From an uncultured Muribaculaceae bacterium (lineage in GTDB: Bacteria > Bacteroidota > Bacteroidia > Bacteroidales > Muribaculaceae), in the NCBI GenBank assembly GCA_910578395.1, contig CAJTPZ010000008.1:1-64000 (forward strand): a DNA stretch of 64,000 nucleotides, written 5' to 3'. The notes under the pieces were generated by a model. That model made no database searches, had not been told where the DNA came from, and saw only the letters and a program-made list of their open reading frames with translations. The position numbers were made by a program, and so were the translations under genes. Below are positions 1 to 10,400 of this stretch, piece after piece (position 1 is the stretch's first letter; each line of letters opens with the position of its first letter).

Positions 1-32
1 AGGGTTTGTTATGACCTATAACATTATTTTGC

Positions 33-1382
33 TCAAATTTTTAGACAATCTCTAAACAGCCGTTCAACTTTTGAAAGGGAACCGGAAACACAGAAAATCA
101 TGACATGGTCTCCTGGTATGATCTGTGTGCGTCCTTCAACCAGAAGGCCTTTTCGATCCCGGATGAGTCCTCCTATGGTTATTTCTTTCGGCAATGACAG
201 ATCACAGATTGGACGTGAAACAATTTTGGCACCTTCACGAGCCGTGAGTTCGATGATCTCGGCCTGATCAAGCGACATACACTGTGCGCTGGCTGTGTCC
301 AGATCGATGAGCAAATTCAATATTTTGCCGACATTTATCAGCTTCTTGTTAATGATCTTGTCGATTGACAGACTCTCGGCTTCGGGTATGTACTGCAGTT
401 CTTCAATCCGTGCCAGTGTTTTCTGTACGCCGTGTTCTCGTGCCACCATGCATGAGACGATGTTGGTTTCCGAGCTGCCTGTGAGGGCAAGAAACATGTC
501 ACAGCTGTCGATTCCCTCGGCTTTGAGTGTTGCGACATCGTTTGCCGCCGCATTGACTATGCTGACTTTTGGAAAACGGGATGCTATTACGCGGCAACGC
601 TCTTTGTCAGGGTCTATGATAGTAATATTGTAATTATGACCAATAAGTGACAGCAGGTTTTCGGTGACCCGGCCGGCTCCGGTAATCATGATCTGCTTTA
701 CTCGTATCTGTTTACGACCACATAATGCGCATAATTTTTCAAGATTTTCGGGTAATACCGAGAAATAGACGACATCGTCGGGGAGGATTTCAGTATCACC
801 TCGAGGAATAATCATTTTGGCTCCACGTCGTATTGCCGATACATGGAATAATCTCGGATTTGATGATGTGTCACGCAACAGTCGGTGGCTTATGGGAGAA
901 TTTTCACGTACTCTCACACCTGCCACAATGAGTTCACCGTGGTGAAGTCCGAACCATTCGTTAACCCAATTGTTTTCAATAAATTGTTTTATTTCCTGCG
1001 CTACAAGTAATTCAGGGTATATGACAGAGTCGATACCGGTGCTTTTAAGTATTACTGATGCTTTCGGATCCATGAACTCCGGGTTGTCGATACGCGCCAC
1101 ACAGCGTTTCACGCCACATCCTTTAGCCATTTGTGCAGCTATAAGATTTATATTCTCATCTCGGGTTACAGCGACAAACAGCTCGGCACTTTCGATACCG
1201 CATTGCGAGAGGTTTGATACCGAAACAGGGCTTCCTTCAAACGTGATGAAGTTACTCGATGAATCAAGTTCAGCAAGATGGTTTCTGTCAGATCCGATCA
1301 GGACGATATCCTGATTTTCAACAGACAGGGTCTGTGCAAGATGAGTGCCGGTATCTCCGTCTCCAGCAATGATAATTCTCAT
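33..1382 (-). CDS. trkA: Trk system potassium transport regulator TrkA
   Basis: A 449-residue cytoplasmic regulatory subunit of the Trk potassium uptake system; it binds NAD(H) or ATP and gates the TrkH channel. The sequence shows the duplicated RCK layout of the family. The first nucleotide-binding domain starts at residue 1 with the glycine motif AGDGDTG (residues 6-12) and is followed by an RCK_C domain at about 140-215. A second Rossmann domain starts near 228 with GAGRVTE and is followed by a second RCK_C near 370-449. The length is normal for the two-repeat form. The gene reads leftward and the expected partner trkH would lie just outside the window. A -7 box is visible upstream. Identification is secure from domain architecture. 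Confidence 0.95.
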   Translation of the reverse strand: MRIIIAGDGDTGTHLAQTLSVENQDIVLIGSDRNHLAELDSSSNFITFEGSPVSVSNLSQCGIESAELFVAVTRDENINLIAAQMAKGCGVKRCVARIDNPEFMDPKASVILKSTGIDSVIYPELLVAQEIKQFIENNWVNEWFGLHHGELIVAGVRVRENSPISHRLLRDTSSNPRLFHVSAIRRGAKMIIPRGDTEILPDDVVYFSVLPENLEKLCALCGRKQIRVKQIMITGAGRVTENLLSLIGHNYNITIIDPDKERCRVIASRFPKVSIVNAAANDVATLKAEGIDSCDMFLALTGSSETNIVSCMVAREHGVQKTLARIEELQYIPEAESLSIDKIINKKLINVGKILNLLIDLDTASAQCMSLDQAEIIELTAREGAKIVSRPICDLSLPKEITIGGLIRDRKGLLVEGRTQIIPGDHVMIFCVSGSLSKVERLFRDCLKI

Positions 1383-1404
1383 AGCTTTTAGTAATAAATG
1401 ATTA

Positions 1405-1412
1405 CAAATTTA
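1405..1412 (-). promoter_or_regulatory. Probable trkA promoter (-7 box)
   Basis: On the minus strand the sequence TAAATTTG matches the Bacteroidetes -7 consensus TAnnTTTG exactly, 22 nt before the trkA start codon. No good -33 TTTG is present at the usual distance, so this rests on the -7 box alone. Confidence 0.5.
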
Positions 1413-1489
1413 AAGAAAAAACACAATATCGCTGCTTAATAAATATTATCAGGAACTATTAAAATGGGCGGACGGATGTCCATTTAACA

Positions 1490-1521
1490 CTTGTTTATGT
1501 GTGGTAGTTATATTAATTTTG
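1490..1521 (+). promoter_or_regulatory. Promoter of the glutaminase A-like gene
   Basis: CTTG, 20 nt spacer, TAATTTTG: the -7 box is a perfect TAnnTTTG and the -33 box matches three of four positions. Transcription would start near 1528, giving a leader of about 50 nt before the ATG at 1578. Confidence 0.65.
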
Positions 1522-1577
1522 GGGCTGTGAGACCTTAAAACTGAAAAATTATCACTTTTTAATATCCGATCAATAAA

Positions 1578-4082
1578 ATGAATCTTAAAACGATCACGGT
1601 TGTTGCCGGTCTTGCAACTGCGGCAGCGACCGGATGGATGGTCACAGGATGCCAAACTGCGACTGCAACGGCCGATGAGCCGGTAAAGACACTGCGTGCA
1701 CCGGCTTATCCGCTTGTGACGATCGACCCTTACACAAGTGCCTGGTCGGCCTCTGACAATCTTAACGATGATGTAGTGCGTCACTGGACCGGCAAACCGT
1801 TTCCACTTATCGGAGCTGTTAAAATCGATGGAAAAATCTATCGTTTTATGGGGATGGAGCAACCAGAGCTTTCAATGCTTTCACCTACGGCCAAGGCTGA
1901 GGCGTGGGACGGCTTCTATACGACTGAAGAGCCTAAGGGGGAATGGTGGAGTGTGAATTACGATGCTTCATCATGGAAAAAAGGGCAGGCGGCATTCGGA
2001 ACCATGCCGGAGGAAGCCCTTGCCCGTACAAAGTGGAATACTCCTGATATATGGGTGCGTCGTATTGTGCCGATAAATGATAATATCTCGGGAAAACCGG
2101 TGTTTCTGAATTATTCACACGATGATGACGCCGAGATCTATGTGAATGGGGTCAAGGTTGTCGAAACCGGCAACAAGGCTTTTAAGGACGGCATGATAGA
2201 GCTTCCTGCAGAAGTTTCTGCCACACTCAAACCGGGTGACAATGTGATCGCCGCGCACTGCCATGACCGTGGAGGTCTGGCTTACCTTGATTTCGGACTT
2301 GATATCGAAAAAAATAATTCACGGTCTTTAGGTAATGCCGCAAAACAGACATCGGTGACAGTCGATCCTATGAACACGGTCTATACATTTGACTGTGATG
2401 ATGTTGAGCTTACCGTGACATTTACAGCACCTCTTTTCCTTGAAAATCTGGATCTTGTGAGCCGTCCGGTCAATTATCTGACTTATCAGGCCAAAAGCAA
2501 GAACGGCAAGAAGCATGATGTGGATTTCTATTTTGAGGCCGGTAAGGAATGGGCTGTTAACGTAAGTTCTCAAGAGACGGAGTCAACTATCGAGGAGCTT
2601 CCAGACAATCTTGTTGCTGTTACAATCGCCAATGTGGATCAGGCACCGCTGAATAAAGCAGGTGATGATGTCCGCATAGACTGGGGCAAGTTCTACATGG
2701 CGGCTTCAAATGCCAATGCCACTGCTTTTCTTTCCGATGGATTCTCTACACGTAAGTCTTTTGCCGGAAGTGAGTCGGAGACCGTTCCTGGAAGCTTTGC
2801 CGGGCTAACAGTCGACTGTGGAGAGACTTCAGATGCAAACGGATATATTCTTATCGCTTACGATGATGTGTATTCGATACAGTATTTTGGTGACAATCTC
2901 CGTCCTTATTGGAATCGCAAAGGAGACTCCAGCATTGGTGCTCAGATTGCCGAAGCTGCCCGTGACTACAGCAAGCTGATGAAGGAGAGCAAGGCTTTTG
3001 ATACAGAGATGTTCAAAGAAGCTGAAGAAGTGGGTGGAACTGCCTATGCCGAACTATGTGCTCTTGCGTATCGCCAGGCTATAACAGCCCACAAACTTGT
3101 CGAGGCTTCAAATGGCGATCTGCTCTGGCTGTCGAAAGAAAATTTTTCCAATGGATCTATCGGAACTGTGGATGTGACTTATCCTTCGGCTCCCATGTTC
3201 CTCCTCTACAATCCCGAACTTGTGAAAGGACTTCTTAACCCTATTTTCTATTATAGCGAAAGCGGAAAGTGGACCAAGCCTTTCCCTGCGCATGATGTAG
3301 GTAAATATCCGCTTGCAAATGGTATGAGATATGGGGCCGACATGCCCGTGGAAGAAGGTGGCAACATGATTATTCTTTGTGCGGCTCTCGCGCAGATAGA
3401 GGGTAATGCTGATTATGCGGCCAAGCACTGGAATACACTTACGACCTGGGTAGATTATCTTGCCGAGTTTGGTCTTGATCCGGCAGAGCAGCTTTGTACT
3501 GATGATTTCGCCGGTCATTTCGCACACAATACCAATCTGTCGATAAAGGCTATCATGGCTATCGCGTCTTATGCACGTCTGGCCGAGATGCTTGGCAAGG
3601 CTGATGTCGCCGACAAATATATGTCGATGGCAAAGACAATGGCCGCACAGTGGGAGACAATGGCCAATGACGGAGATCATTATCGCCTGACTTTCGACAA
3701 ACCTGACACATGGAGCCTGAAATACAATCTGGTGTGGGACCGTCTGCTTGGATTCAATATCTTCCCGAGCCAGATTATCGAAAAGGAGATTCCTTATTAT
3801 CTGTTGAAAACCAACACATACGGAGTTCCTCTTGACAACCGTCAGGCTTATACAAAGACAGACTGGATTGTGTGGACAGCTACCATGGCTCCCGACAAAG
3901 CTACTTTCGAGGAGTTTATTCTTCCGGTCTACAAGTTTATGGATGAGACAGAGGCCCGCGTGCCTATGAGCGACTGGACCTGGACCGACAAGCCTTCGCA
4001 CCGCGGGTTTGTGGCACGCTCTGTCGTAGGCGGCTATTTTATCAAGATGCTTGAGCCGGTACTTATGGAGAAGATAAAATAA
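1578..4082 (+). CDS. Glutaminase A/DUF4965-DUF1793 family exported lipoprotein
   Basis: An 834-residue secreted protein related to fungal glutaminase A and to the DUF4964-DUF5127-DUF4965-DUF1793 proteins common in gut Bacteroidetes. The N-terminus has a signal peptide ending in VTGC (Cys25), so it is probably a lipoprotein. Residues 43-65 (PLVTIDPYTSAWSAS) are the typical start of the family. Residues about 108-243 look like an inserted beta-sandwich resembling the sugar-binding domain of GH2 enzymes (a DDDAEIYVNG core). The C-terminal half is the alpha/alpha-barrel-like region with EEGGNM and the LKYNLVWDRLLG segment. The true substrate is unknown: glutaminase activity is proven only for distant fungal relatives, and a glycosidase-type role is possible. 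It is monocistronic, with its own promoter and terminator. Confidence 0.85.
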   Translation: MNLKTITVVAGLATAAATGWMVTGCQTATATADEPVKTLRAPAYPLVTIDPYTSAWSASDNLNDDVVRHWTGKPFPLIGAVKIDGKIYRFMGMEQPELSMLSPTAKAEAWDGFYTTEEPKGEWWSVNYDASSWKKGQAAFGTMPEEALARTKWNTPDIWVRRIVPINDNISGKPVFLNYSHDDDAEIYVNGVKVVETGNKAFKDGMIELPAEVSATLKPGDNVIAAHCHDRGGLAYLDFGLDIEKNNSRSLGNAAKQTSVTVDPMNTVYTFDCDDVELTVTFTAPLFLENLDLVSRPVNYLTYQAKSKNGKKHDVDFYFEAGKEWAVNVSSQETESTIEELPDNLVAVTIANVDQAPLNKAGDDVRIDWGKFYMAASNANATAFLSDGFSTRKSFAGSESETVPGSFAGLTVDCGETSDANGYILIAYDDVYSIQYFGDNLRPYWNRKGDSSIGAQIAEAARDYSKLMKESKAFDTEMFKEAEEVGGTAYAELCALAYRQAITAHKLVEASNGDLLWLSKENFSNGSIGTVDVTYPSAPMFLLYNPELVKGLLNPIFYYSESGKWTKPFPAHDVGKYPLANGMRYGADMPVEEGGNMIILCAALAQIEGNADYAAKHWNTLTTWVDYLAEFGLDPAEQLCTDDFAGHFAHNTNLSIKAIMAIASYARLAEMLGKADVADKYMSMAKTMAAQWETMANDGDHYRLTFDKPDTWSLKYNLVWDRLLGFNIFPSQIIEKEIPYYLLKTNTYGVPLDNRQAYTKTDWIVWTATMAPDKATFEEFILPVYKFMDETEARVPMSDWTWTDKPSHRGFVARSVVGGYFIKMLEPVLMEKIK

Positions 4083-4109
4083 TAAAGACATAGTTCTATC
4101 TAATAAGAC

Positions 4110-4150
4110 GAGGCCGGGACCTGCTGAAAGTCCCGGCTTCGTATGTTTTT
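4110..4150 (+). terminator. Intrinsic terminator after the glutaminase A-like gene
   Basis: An 11-bp GC-rich stem (4110-4120 with 4130-4140, one G-U pair) with a 9-nt loop, followed by a run of five T at 4146-4150. It lies 27 nt after the stop codon. Confidence 0.85.
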
Positions 4151-4179
4151 AATCTATTAGGTATTGTTAAATTTGTGAA

Positions 4180-5277
4180 GTGGAAAAAATCGCTATTGTC
4201 ATAAATTCGCTGAAAAAGGGAGGTGCCGAGAAACAGGCTGTTCTTCTGGGCCGTATGCTTTCTGGATTTTATGATGTAAGAATTATCGTGATGCGTCCGG
4301 AAGAGGGAATTTCGGAAGAACTGATCACTCTTTACGGTGTAAAGAAGAGTGACATTGTGGAACTCAATGCAACTACCGGAAGGGGAATCAGAGGTCTGTG
4401 CCATGTATTGCGCCGATGGCGTCCAAAGTCATTGCTTTGCTATCTCACTTATGCAAATTTTGCAGGAGCTGTGGCAGGTCGGCTTTGTGGAGTAGGGAAT
4501 ATATATCAGGGATTAAGAAATGCCAGAATGCCGCTTTTTAAGGTTTTGGCAGAGGTGATCGCTAATATGTTGTCGACAGGTGCGATCCTAAACAATCATG
4601 CCGGGTTAAGCTTTTTCAGACGTCACGGTCTCAGGAATCTGACTGTGATAGAGAACTGCTATCCGTCGATACGTTGCCATAGAAAGAGGGAAGCCGGAGA
4701 GAGAGTGACGATTGTAACAGCGGCGCGTTTTGTAACGCAGAAAGATTATCGCACGGCTATAGAAGCATTCAGGATTGCCGCACAGAAGATGCCGAAGCTA
4801 TATTACCGGATTATCGGTCATGGTGAAGGTGAAGTGGATCTCAGGCAGTGGATCGTTGAGTCGGGTATGGAAGACAGGGTGGAGGTAATAGTGAACCCTG
4901 TGAACGTGCAGAAGCTTATAGATGAATGTGATATTTATCTTTCAACCTCGCTTTGGGAAGGGACAAGCAACTCTATTATGGAGGCAATGGATGCTTCACT
5001 TCCTGTAGTGGCTACAGCAGTCGGTGACAATGACCGTCTGATCGAAGAAGGTGTAAACGGTATGCTTATTTCTCCCGGTGATGCCATTGGGATTGCCGAA
5101 GCACTTGTGACTCTTGCCGGTTCGTGTGAGCTAAGGAATGATATGGGGGTCTGTGGAAATCGTATGCTTGAAAAACGCTATGGAATGGATGTATTCAGGA
5201 AACGTTATCTCGGTTTGCTCGGACAGGATGTCAGCGGGAGCCGAGTACAAGAAGTACAAGACCTGCCAGAAGAATGA
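4180..5277 (+). CDS. Glycosyltransferase, GT4-like (GT-B fold)
   Basis: A 365-residue cytoplasmic glycosyltransferase that probably adds a sugar from a nucleotide-sugar donor to a cell-surface glycan or lipid. The N-terminus IAIVINSLKKGGAEKQ is the acceptor-domain start typical of GT4. The donor domain begins near residue 170 (VTIVTAARFVTQKDY), and the C-terminal half carries STSLWEGTSNSIMEAMDAS with the conserved Glu pair of the EX7E motif. The start is a GTG at 4180; the only in-frame codon upstream before a stop is ATT, so the start is nearly forced. Its 3' end overlaps the convergent EamA gene by 47 bp. Donor and acceptor cannot be deduced, and no polysaccharide cluster surrounds it. Confidence 0.85.
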   Translation: MEKIAIVINSLKKGGAEKQAVLLGRMLSGFYDVRIIVMRPEEGISEELITLYGVKKSDIVELNATTGRGIRGLCHVLRRWRPKSLLCYLTYANFAGAVAGRLCGVGNIYQGLRNARMPLFKVLAEVIANMLSTGAILNNHAGLSFFRRHGLRNLTVIENCYPSIRCHRKREAGERVTIVTAARFVTQKDYRTAIEAFRIAAQKMPKLYYRIIGHGEGEVDLRQWIVESGMEDRVEVIVNPVNVQKLIDECDIYLSTSLWEGTSNSIMEAMDASLPVVATAVGDNDRLIEEGVNGMLISPGDAIGIAEALVTLAGSCELRNDMGVCGNRMLEKRYGMDVFRKRYLGLLGQDVSGSRVQEVQDLPEE

Positions 5278-6112
5278 TAAGATCGAGAAGTTTTGCCTTT
5301 ACATGGCGCTCATGAAGAGCTATGACGCCGAATGCAAAGGATACAATCACGCTTCCGCGCCGGATCATGGAAACAACGGAGATCATGGATGAGTCGTCGG
5401 ATAATGCGTAGAAATAGGCCATATCGGCCGCAGACAGGAATACCGCTATGCAGGGAATAGTCCATCTCCATTTAAAAGGTGTATTGCGTGCAGGAGCGTA
5501 GAAACGACGGATAATTGCAATGACAGTTCCCATGATTATGCACTGGTACAATGAATACCATGCCTGAACCTGAATGGGCTCATATATACGCAGAAGATAT
5601 TTGTCATAAAGAGCGCTGACAGCACCAAACAGAGTCGCACCTACTGCCATCCATAGCCACATGGATGTGCGTGGTGCCGAAGATTCTTTTTTACCAAGGC
5701 GGCTGATGAAAAATAGTGAGAAAAAACCGAGAGCCACACCGAAGCTCTGGAGCATATTCAGGTTTTCAGAGAATATGAGCAGCGCGCCTATCAGAACAAG
5801 GACCGGCCGTGTCGCCGAAATGGGACCTGAGATTGTGAGCGGCAGATGCTTTATGCTGAAATATCCGAGTGTCCATGACACCAGTACTATTGCTGATTTC
5901 AGCAGAATGTGAAGGTGTGCCGTCGGATTCCCGTCAAATACGGGCGTGCCGTTTATAAAGTCGGCGATGATGAACGGACAGAGCAGCAGCGCACAGAAAA
6001 ATGTATTCCAGAACAGTACGCCCAAAACGTTGTTGGATGCTACAGACATTTTTTTGAAAATGTCGTAGCATCCAAGCAAAAGGGCGCTTGTCAAAGCGAG
6101 AATTACCCACAT
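5231..6112 (-). CDS. EamA/DMT-family permease
   Basis: A 293-residue inner-membrane protein with about ten predicted transmembrane helices in two EamA halves (roughly residues 1-135 and 150-293), as in the drug/metabolite transporter superfamily. Examples of helices are MWVILALTSALLLGCYDIF at the start and LIILLAGLVLLVLGS at the end. The length is typical. It is the last gene of the RND efflux operon, 19 nt after tolC, and its tail overlaps the convergent glycosyltransferase. The substrate is unknown; DMT members export amino acids, nucleotide sugars, lipids or drugs. Confidence 0.88.
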   Translation of the reverse strand: MWVILALTSALLLGCYDIFKKMSVASNNVLGVLFWNTFFCALLLCPFIIADFINGTPVFDGNPTAHLHILLKSAIVLVSWTLGYFSIKHLPLTISGPISATRPVLVLIGALLIFSENLNMLQSFGVALGFFSLFFISRLGKKESSAPRTSMWLWMAVGATLFGAVSALYDKYLLRIYEPIQVQAWYSLYQCIIMGTVIAIIRRFYAPARNTPFKWRWTIPCIAVFLSAADMAYFYALSDDSSMISVVSMIRRGSVIVSFAFGVIALHERHVKAKLLDLIILLAGLVLLVLGSR

Positions 6113-6131
6113 ATAAGATGATGCCGTAAAC

Positions 6132-7436
6132 TTATTCCAACAGACCGGTGGCTCTTAGATAGTCGGTTGTATAGATCTGGTACTGTGTGCGCGACTCGAT
6201 CATATTGGACCATGACGTCTGCCACTGTGCCTGTGCGTCGAGCATGTCGGTAAGAGAGGCAAGTCCGGCCTTGTAGCGCACTTTCATGTCGTCGAGGCTA
6301 AGCTGCGCCTGACGCATGGCGATATTGGCCGACTCGATCAGTTTATATCCGTTGAGCACATTGTTTACAGTCTGTTGTGCTTCTATATTCATGAGGCGGC
6401 GGTTTTTCTCAAGGGTGAGGTTGGCGTTGCTAACTTCAAGTTTTGCTCTTTTTACTTTGTGGATGCCTTCGCCCCAATGAAAAATCGGTACTGACAAAGA
6501 TGCCATCACAAGCCATCCGTTGCCTTTGGTGTTGGAAGAAAAAGGCTGGTAGGACCCGTCGGGGCCTTCGGCATATCCTTTCATCTTTATATTTCCATAG
6601 GCAGACCATCCGGCCTGCACACCGAGTGTAGGAAGGAAGTCGGCGCGTGTGATCTTTACCTGCTGTTCTTTGGCCATGACATCAGCCTTCAGCAAGCTCA
6701 GTTCCGGACGATTGGCGATATCGGCAGAAAGATTGCCGGGCTGAGTGACCGGAATGTCTTTATCAATAGGTTCGATCTGTGTGTCGGAACTGACACCGAG
6801 TATGTTGCACAGGGCGAGACGGCAAAGATCAGCCCCGCTCTCGGCCTGATTCAGCTGATAGATGATCTGCGAGCGGCGGGCGTCGATGCGCACAAGGTCG
6901 GTCTGGGTGATCATGCCGACCTCATAGGAGGTTTTGGTCTGGGCATAGACTGTATCGATCTGAGAGAGATAGGCACGTGTCATGTCTACCTTGGCGAGGA
7001 CAGCGATATAATTCCAATAGGCATTATCGGCATTTGCAATGACATCCATGCGAGTCATGCGCTGTTGCTCGGCAGCGGCTTTTTTGCCTATTTCAGCCAG
7101 CCTGTTGGCTGCAACGATTTTTCCTCCGGCATAGACTGGCTGTGTTACTGTCAGTCCTGCCATGTAGACTCCTTTCAGCGATAATGTCATGCCGGAAACG
7201 TCGGAATCGGGGGTGCGGTATATGCCAGATGCAGTTCCCGCCAATCGAGGCAGATAGGCTGTTACAGCGGCTTTTTTGTCAAGACGGGCCTGCTCGGCTG
7301 TGTTGCGGGCGATCGCTACGTCCTCGCTTGCGTCAATGGCCATCATACGGCATTGGTCGCGGTTTATCTTCAGGGTCTCTGCCTGCACAGCGATAGAAGA
7401 GATGAAAGCAAGCGCGAGAATTATATGTTTTTTCAT
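6132..7436 (-). CDS. TolC-family outer-membrane efflux protein (RND partner)
   Basis: A 434-residue outer-membrane channel subunit with a signal peptide (MKKHIILALAFISSIAVQA) and two repeats of the OEP coiled-coil domain. The last helix region, ALSLTDMLDAQAQW-like with a QLSLDDMKVRYKAG segment, is typical of the family. It forms the exit duct of a tripartite pump with the two genes upstream. Its start overlaps the end of the RND gene by 4 bp (ATGA), which indicates translational coupling. Confidence 0.93.
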   Translation of the reverse strand: MKKHIILALAFISSIAVQAETLKINRDQCRMMAIDASEDVAIARNTAEQARLDKKAAVTAYLPRLAGTASGIYRTPDSDVSGMTLSLKGVYMAGLTVTQPVYAGGKIVAANRLAEIGKKAAAEQQRMTRMDVIANADNAYWNYIAVLAKVDMTRAYLSQIDTVYAQTKTSYEVGMITQTDLVRIDARRSQIIYQLNQAESGADLCRLALCNILGVSSDTQIEPIDKDIPVTQPGNLSADIANRPELSLLKADVMAKEQQVKITRADFLPTLGVQAGWSAYGNIKMKGYAEGPDGSYQPFSSNTKGNGWLVMASLSVPIFHWGEGIHKVKRAKLEVSNANLTLEKNRRLMNIEAQQTVNNVLNGYKLIESANIAMRQAQLSLDDMKVRYKAGLASLTDMLDAQAQWQTSWSNMIESRTQYQIYTTDYLRATGLLE

Positions 7437-10400
7437 ACTGTTTTTTTCTTTACACGGAAAAGTACTGAGTAGAACAGCGGCAGCAACATCAGGGTCACTA
7501 TCGTGCCGATAAACAGGCCTCCGATTATTGTCACGGCCAAAGATCCATACATCGGGTCGTTGATAAGCGGAAGCATTCCGACAATGGTTGTGACCGACGC
7601 GAGCATAACGGGGCGGACGCGTGATAGAGTCGCCTGTATGATTGCGTCGTATTCGAGCACGTTTTCCTCCGTTATAAGGCGGTTGATTTCATCAACAAGA
7701 ACTATTGCATTTTTGATCATCATGCCAATGAGTCCCATGAATCCGAGAATTGCCATAAATGTGAACGGCGTGTCGGTTATGAGCAAAAGCGGTACTATGC
7801 CGCACAGCACAAACGGGAAACAGATAAGTATAAGGAATACCTTTTTCCATCGGTTGAACAGCATGAGGAGTACTGCAAAGATTATGATCATGATCAGAGG
7901 CATGAATCCGAGCAGGGCCTCGTTGGACTCGTTAGAGGTTTCCTGTTCGCCAACCCAGCGCATATTATAGCCGGCCGGAAGTGGAATCGCCTCTATTTCC
8001 GACTTGATCAGAGCCATTACGGATGCGGGGGATGCTTCCGGATTGAATGGATCGGGATCAGCTTCTGCCTGAATTGCACGCCGGCTGTTGAAGCGGTAGA
8101 TAAAGTTTTCGTTCCACACAATTCCTGTGCTGTCTATGACATTGCTCATAAGGGTAGTGTTGAACATCTTATCGGCGATTTCCTGCTGAGATACCGCACC
8201 TGAAAGAAGTTCGGCTACCGATGTAGGATCTACGTTGATGTTAAGCGTACTCCATACAGGTATTGTTGTCAGGTCATCGATTCTTGATCCGTCGGGCTGG
8301 CGCATAGTCACATAGACAGGTACTGTCTTGTCCTGGTCATTGATTACTCCTACTGCATAGCCGTCAGTAGCGGCCTGAAGCGCGTTGGCTACATCTGACC
8401 TGGATATTCCGGCCCTTTGCGCTCCTTCCTGAGAATAGTTGAATGTAAGCTGATGGATCGGTGCGTTCCAGTTGTTCTGCACGGAATAGGGGTCGATAAG
8501 CGGACAATTGCGCATGATCTCTTCTGCCTGTGCGCTCAACTGTCGCAGTACGGCCGGATCCGGACCTGAAAATTCTGCTTCTATGGTGTGGGTGGAAGAT
8601 ATGGAGAAATTGTATTTGCGTGAACGTATGTATGCTTCAGGCGCAATAGAGCGGAGGTAGGCGAGAAGATCTGTCGAAAGTTTCTGCATCGACTTGAAGT
8701 CGTGTGTGTCGACTATTAGTTCGGCATAATTGTTGCCTCCGGAAGGCATCGGTCTCACGAAGCAGTATCGTGCGGGTGCACCGCCTGTTGAGAGAGCAAC
8801 TCTCTCGACATCGGGGAAGGCGAGAGCACTGTCGCTTAGTTCGAGCATACGTTCGGTCACAGCGTCGGGATCGGACTGCGGAGGGAAATAGCACTCAAGT
8901 ACAAACTGCTTGTAGTCGAAATCGGGGAAGAAAATTTTTCGGACAAACTTCATGGAATAGCCTGCGGCAAACAGTATGGCTAATGCAGCGATTAGCGATA
9001 TCGTCTTGTGCCCGATGAGAAATATTATTATTTTCTCTACAGTGCGGTAGATGATATTGGGGCGCTTTTCTTTGTCGCCGCTATCCTTGTCTTTGTCTTT
9101 TTTAGGCAACCATGCGGCAGAGCATACAGGCACCTGGATAAGAGCAAGAACCCAGCTTACAAGAAGGCTGACGCATATCACCAGAAACAGGTCACCGGCA
9201 AATTCGCCAGTGGATCCGGGTGACAGATAGATAGGCAAGAATGTGCTTGCTGCGATGATGGTGGCTCCAAGCAGAGGCATCGCTGTGTTTTTGCCTATGC
9301 GGAAGAGATATTGGGATGCCGGAAGTCCGCGTTTACGGTCGACAAGAATACCATCCATTATGACGACGGAATTGTCGACAAGCATTCCCATGGCTACAAT
9401 GAATGCGCCGAGGGATATGCGTTGCAGTGTGGTGCCGAAGTGCTCGAGTATTGGGAATGACAGTGCGACGGTGAGGACAAGACCGAGGCCTATGATTATA
9501 CCGCTTCGCCATCCCATAGCAAAAACAAGAAGGACAATGACAATGAGCACTGACTCAAGCAGGTTGATCATGAATGATGATATGGCCTCGCTTACTTTGT
9601 CGGGCTGGAAGAATATCTTTTCGACTTCCATACCGGCAGGAAAGCGCTGCATGACTTCGGCTATGCGCAGGTCTATCGCTTTGCCTACTTCGGGGACTAT
9701 GGCACTGTTTTCAAGAGTGATGGTGAATGTGAGCGCAGGCTCTCCATTTACAAAGAAAATATTTCCTGCAGGTGTAGCATAGGTGCGTGTGACTGTGGCA
9801 AGGTCGCGAAGCCTCACTTTTTTCCCTTCGGATGTGTTGATTAGAAGATTGCGCAGATCTTCCTCATTGGTAACAGCCTCGGTTATATCGATTGTAAGCC
9901 TGTCGTCATCGGCTATGAGCGCTCCGGCGCTTACGGTTTTTATAGCCGACTGCAAGGACATCATTATCTGTGTTGGTATGAGTCCGTTGCGGGCGAGCTG
10001 TTCGGGCGAAAACTCGATTTCGATTACTTCGGAGCGTGTTCCGCCGATGTTTATGCGCTTTACGCCTGGAACTGTCACAAGGTCTCGTCTTAGTTCCTTG
10101 GCGTATTTTTCCATTTCGTTGTAGGTATAGCCGTCGCCTTTAAATGCATAGAATATTCCATATACGTCAAGCATATCGTCGACGACTATCGGAGCGTAGC
10201 ATCCCGACGGTAGCATTGAGCTTGCATCGGAGACTTTACGGCGCAGCATGTCGAAGTGCTGTTCGATCTCGGAAATCGGCATTTCAAGTAGAAACTCGAC
10301 ATTGATCATTGCCTGTCCGGCACGTGCCTCGCTCTTGATTTTTCGGATGTCGGGGAGTGTGCGCAGTTCGTCCTCAAGCATCTGTATTACGTCAAGCTCA

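Noticed and set aside
3108..4091. Long open frame of 327 codons on the minus strand
   Set aside because: It is fully antisense to the glutaminase A-like gene, rich in Cys/His/Arg, and shows no domain; it is a codon-bias shadow.
4168..4175. TAAATTTG before the glycosyltransferase start
   Set aside because: It matches the -7 consensus but lies 4 nt before the GTG start, so transcripts would begin at or after the start codon. It was not annotated as a promoter.
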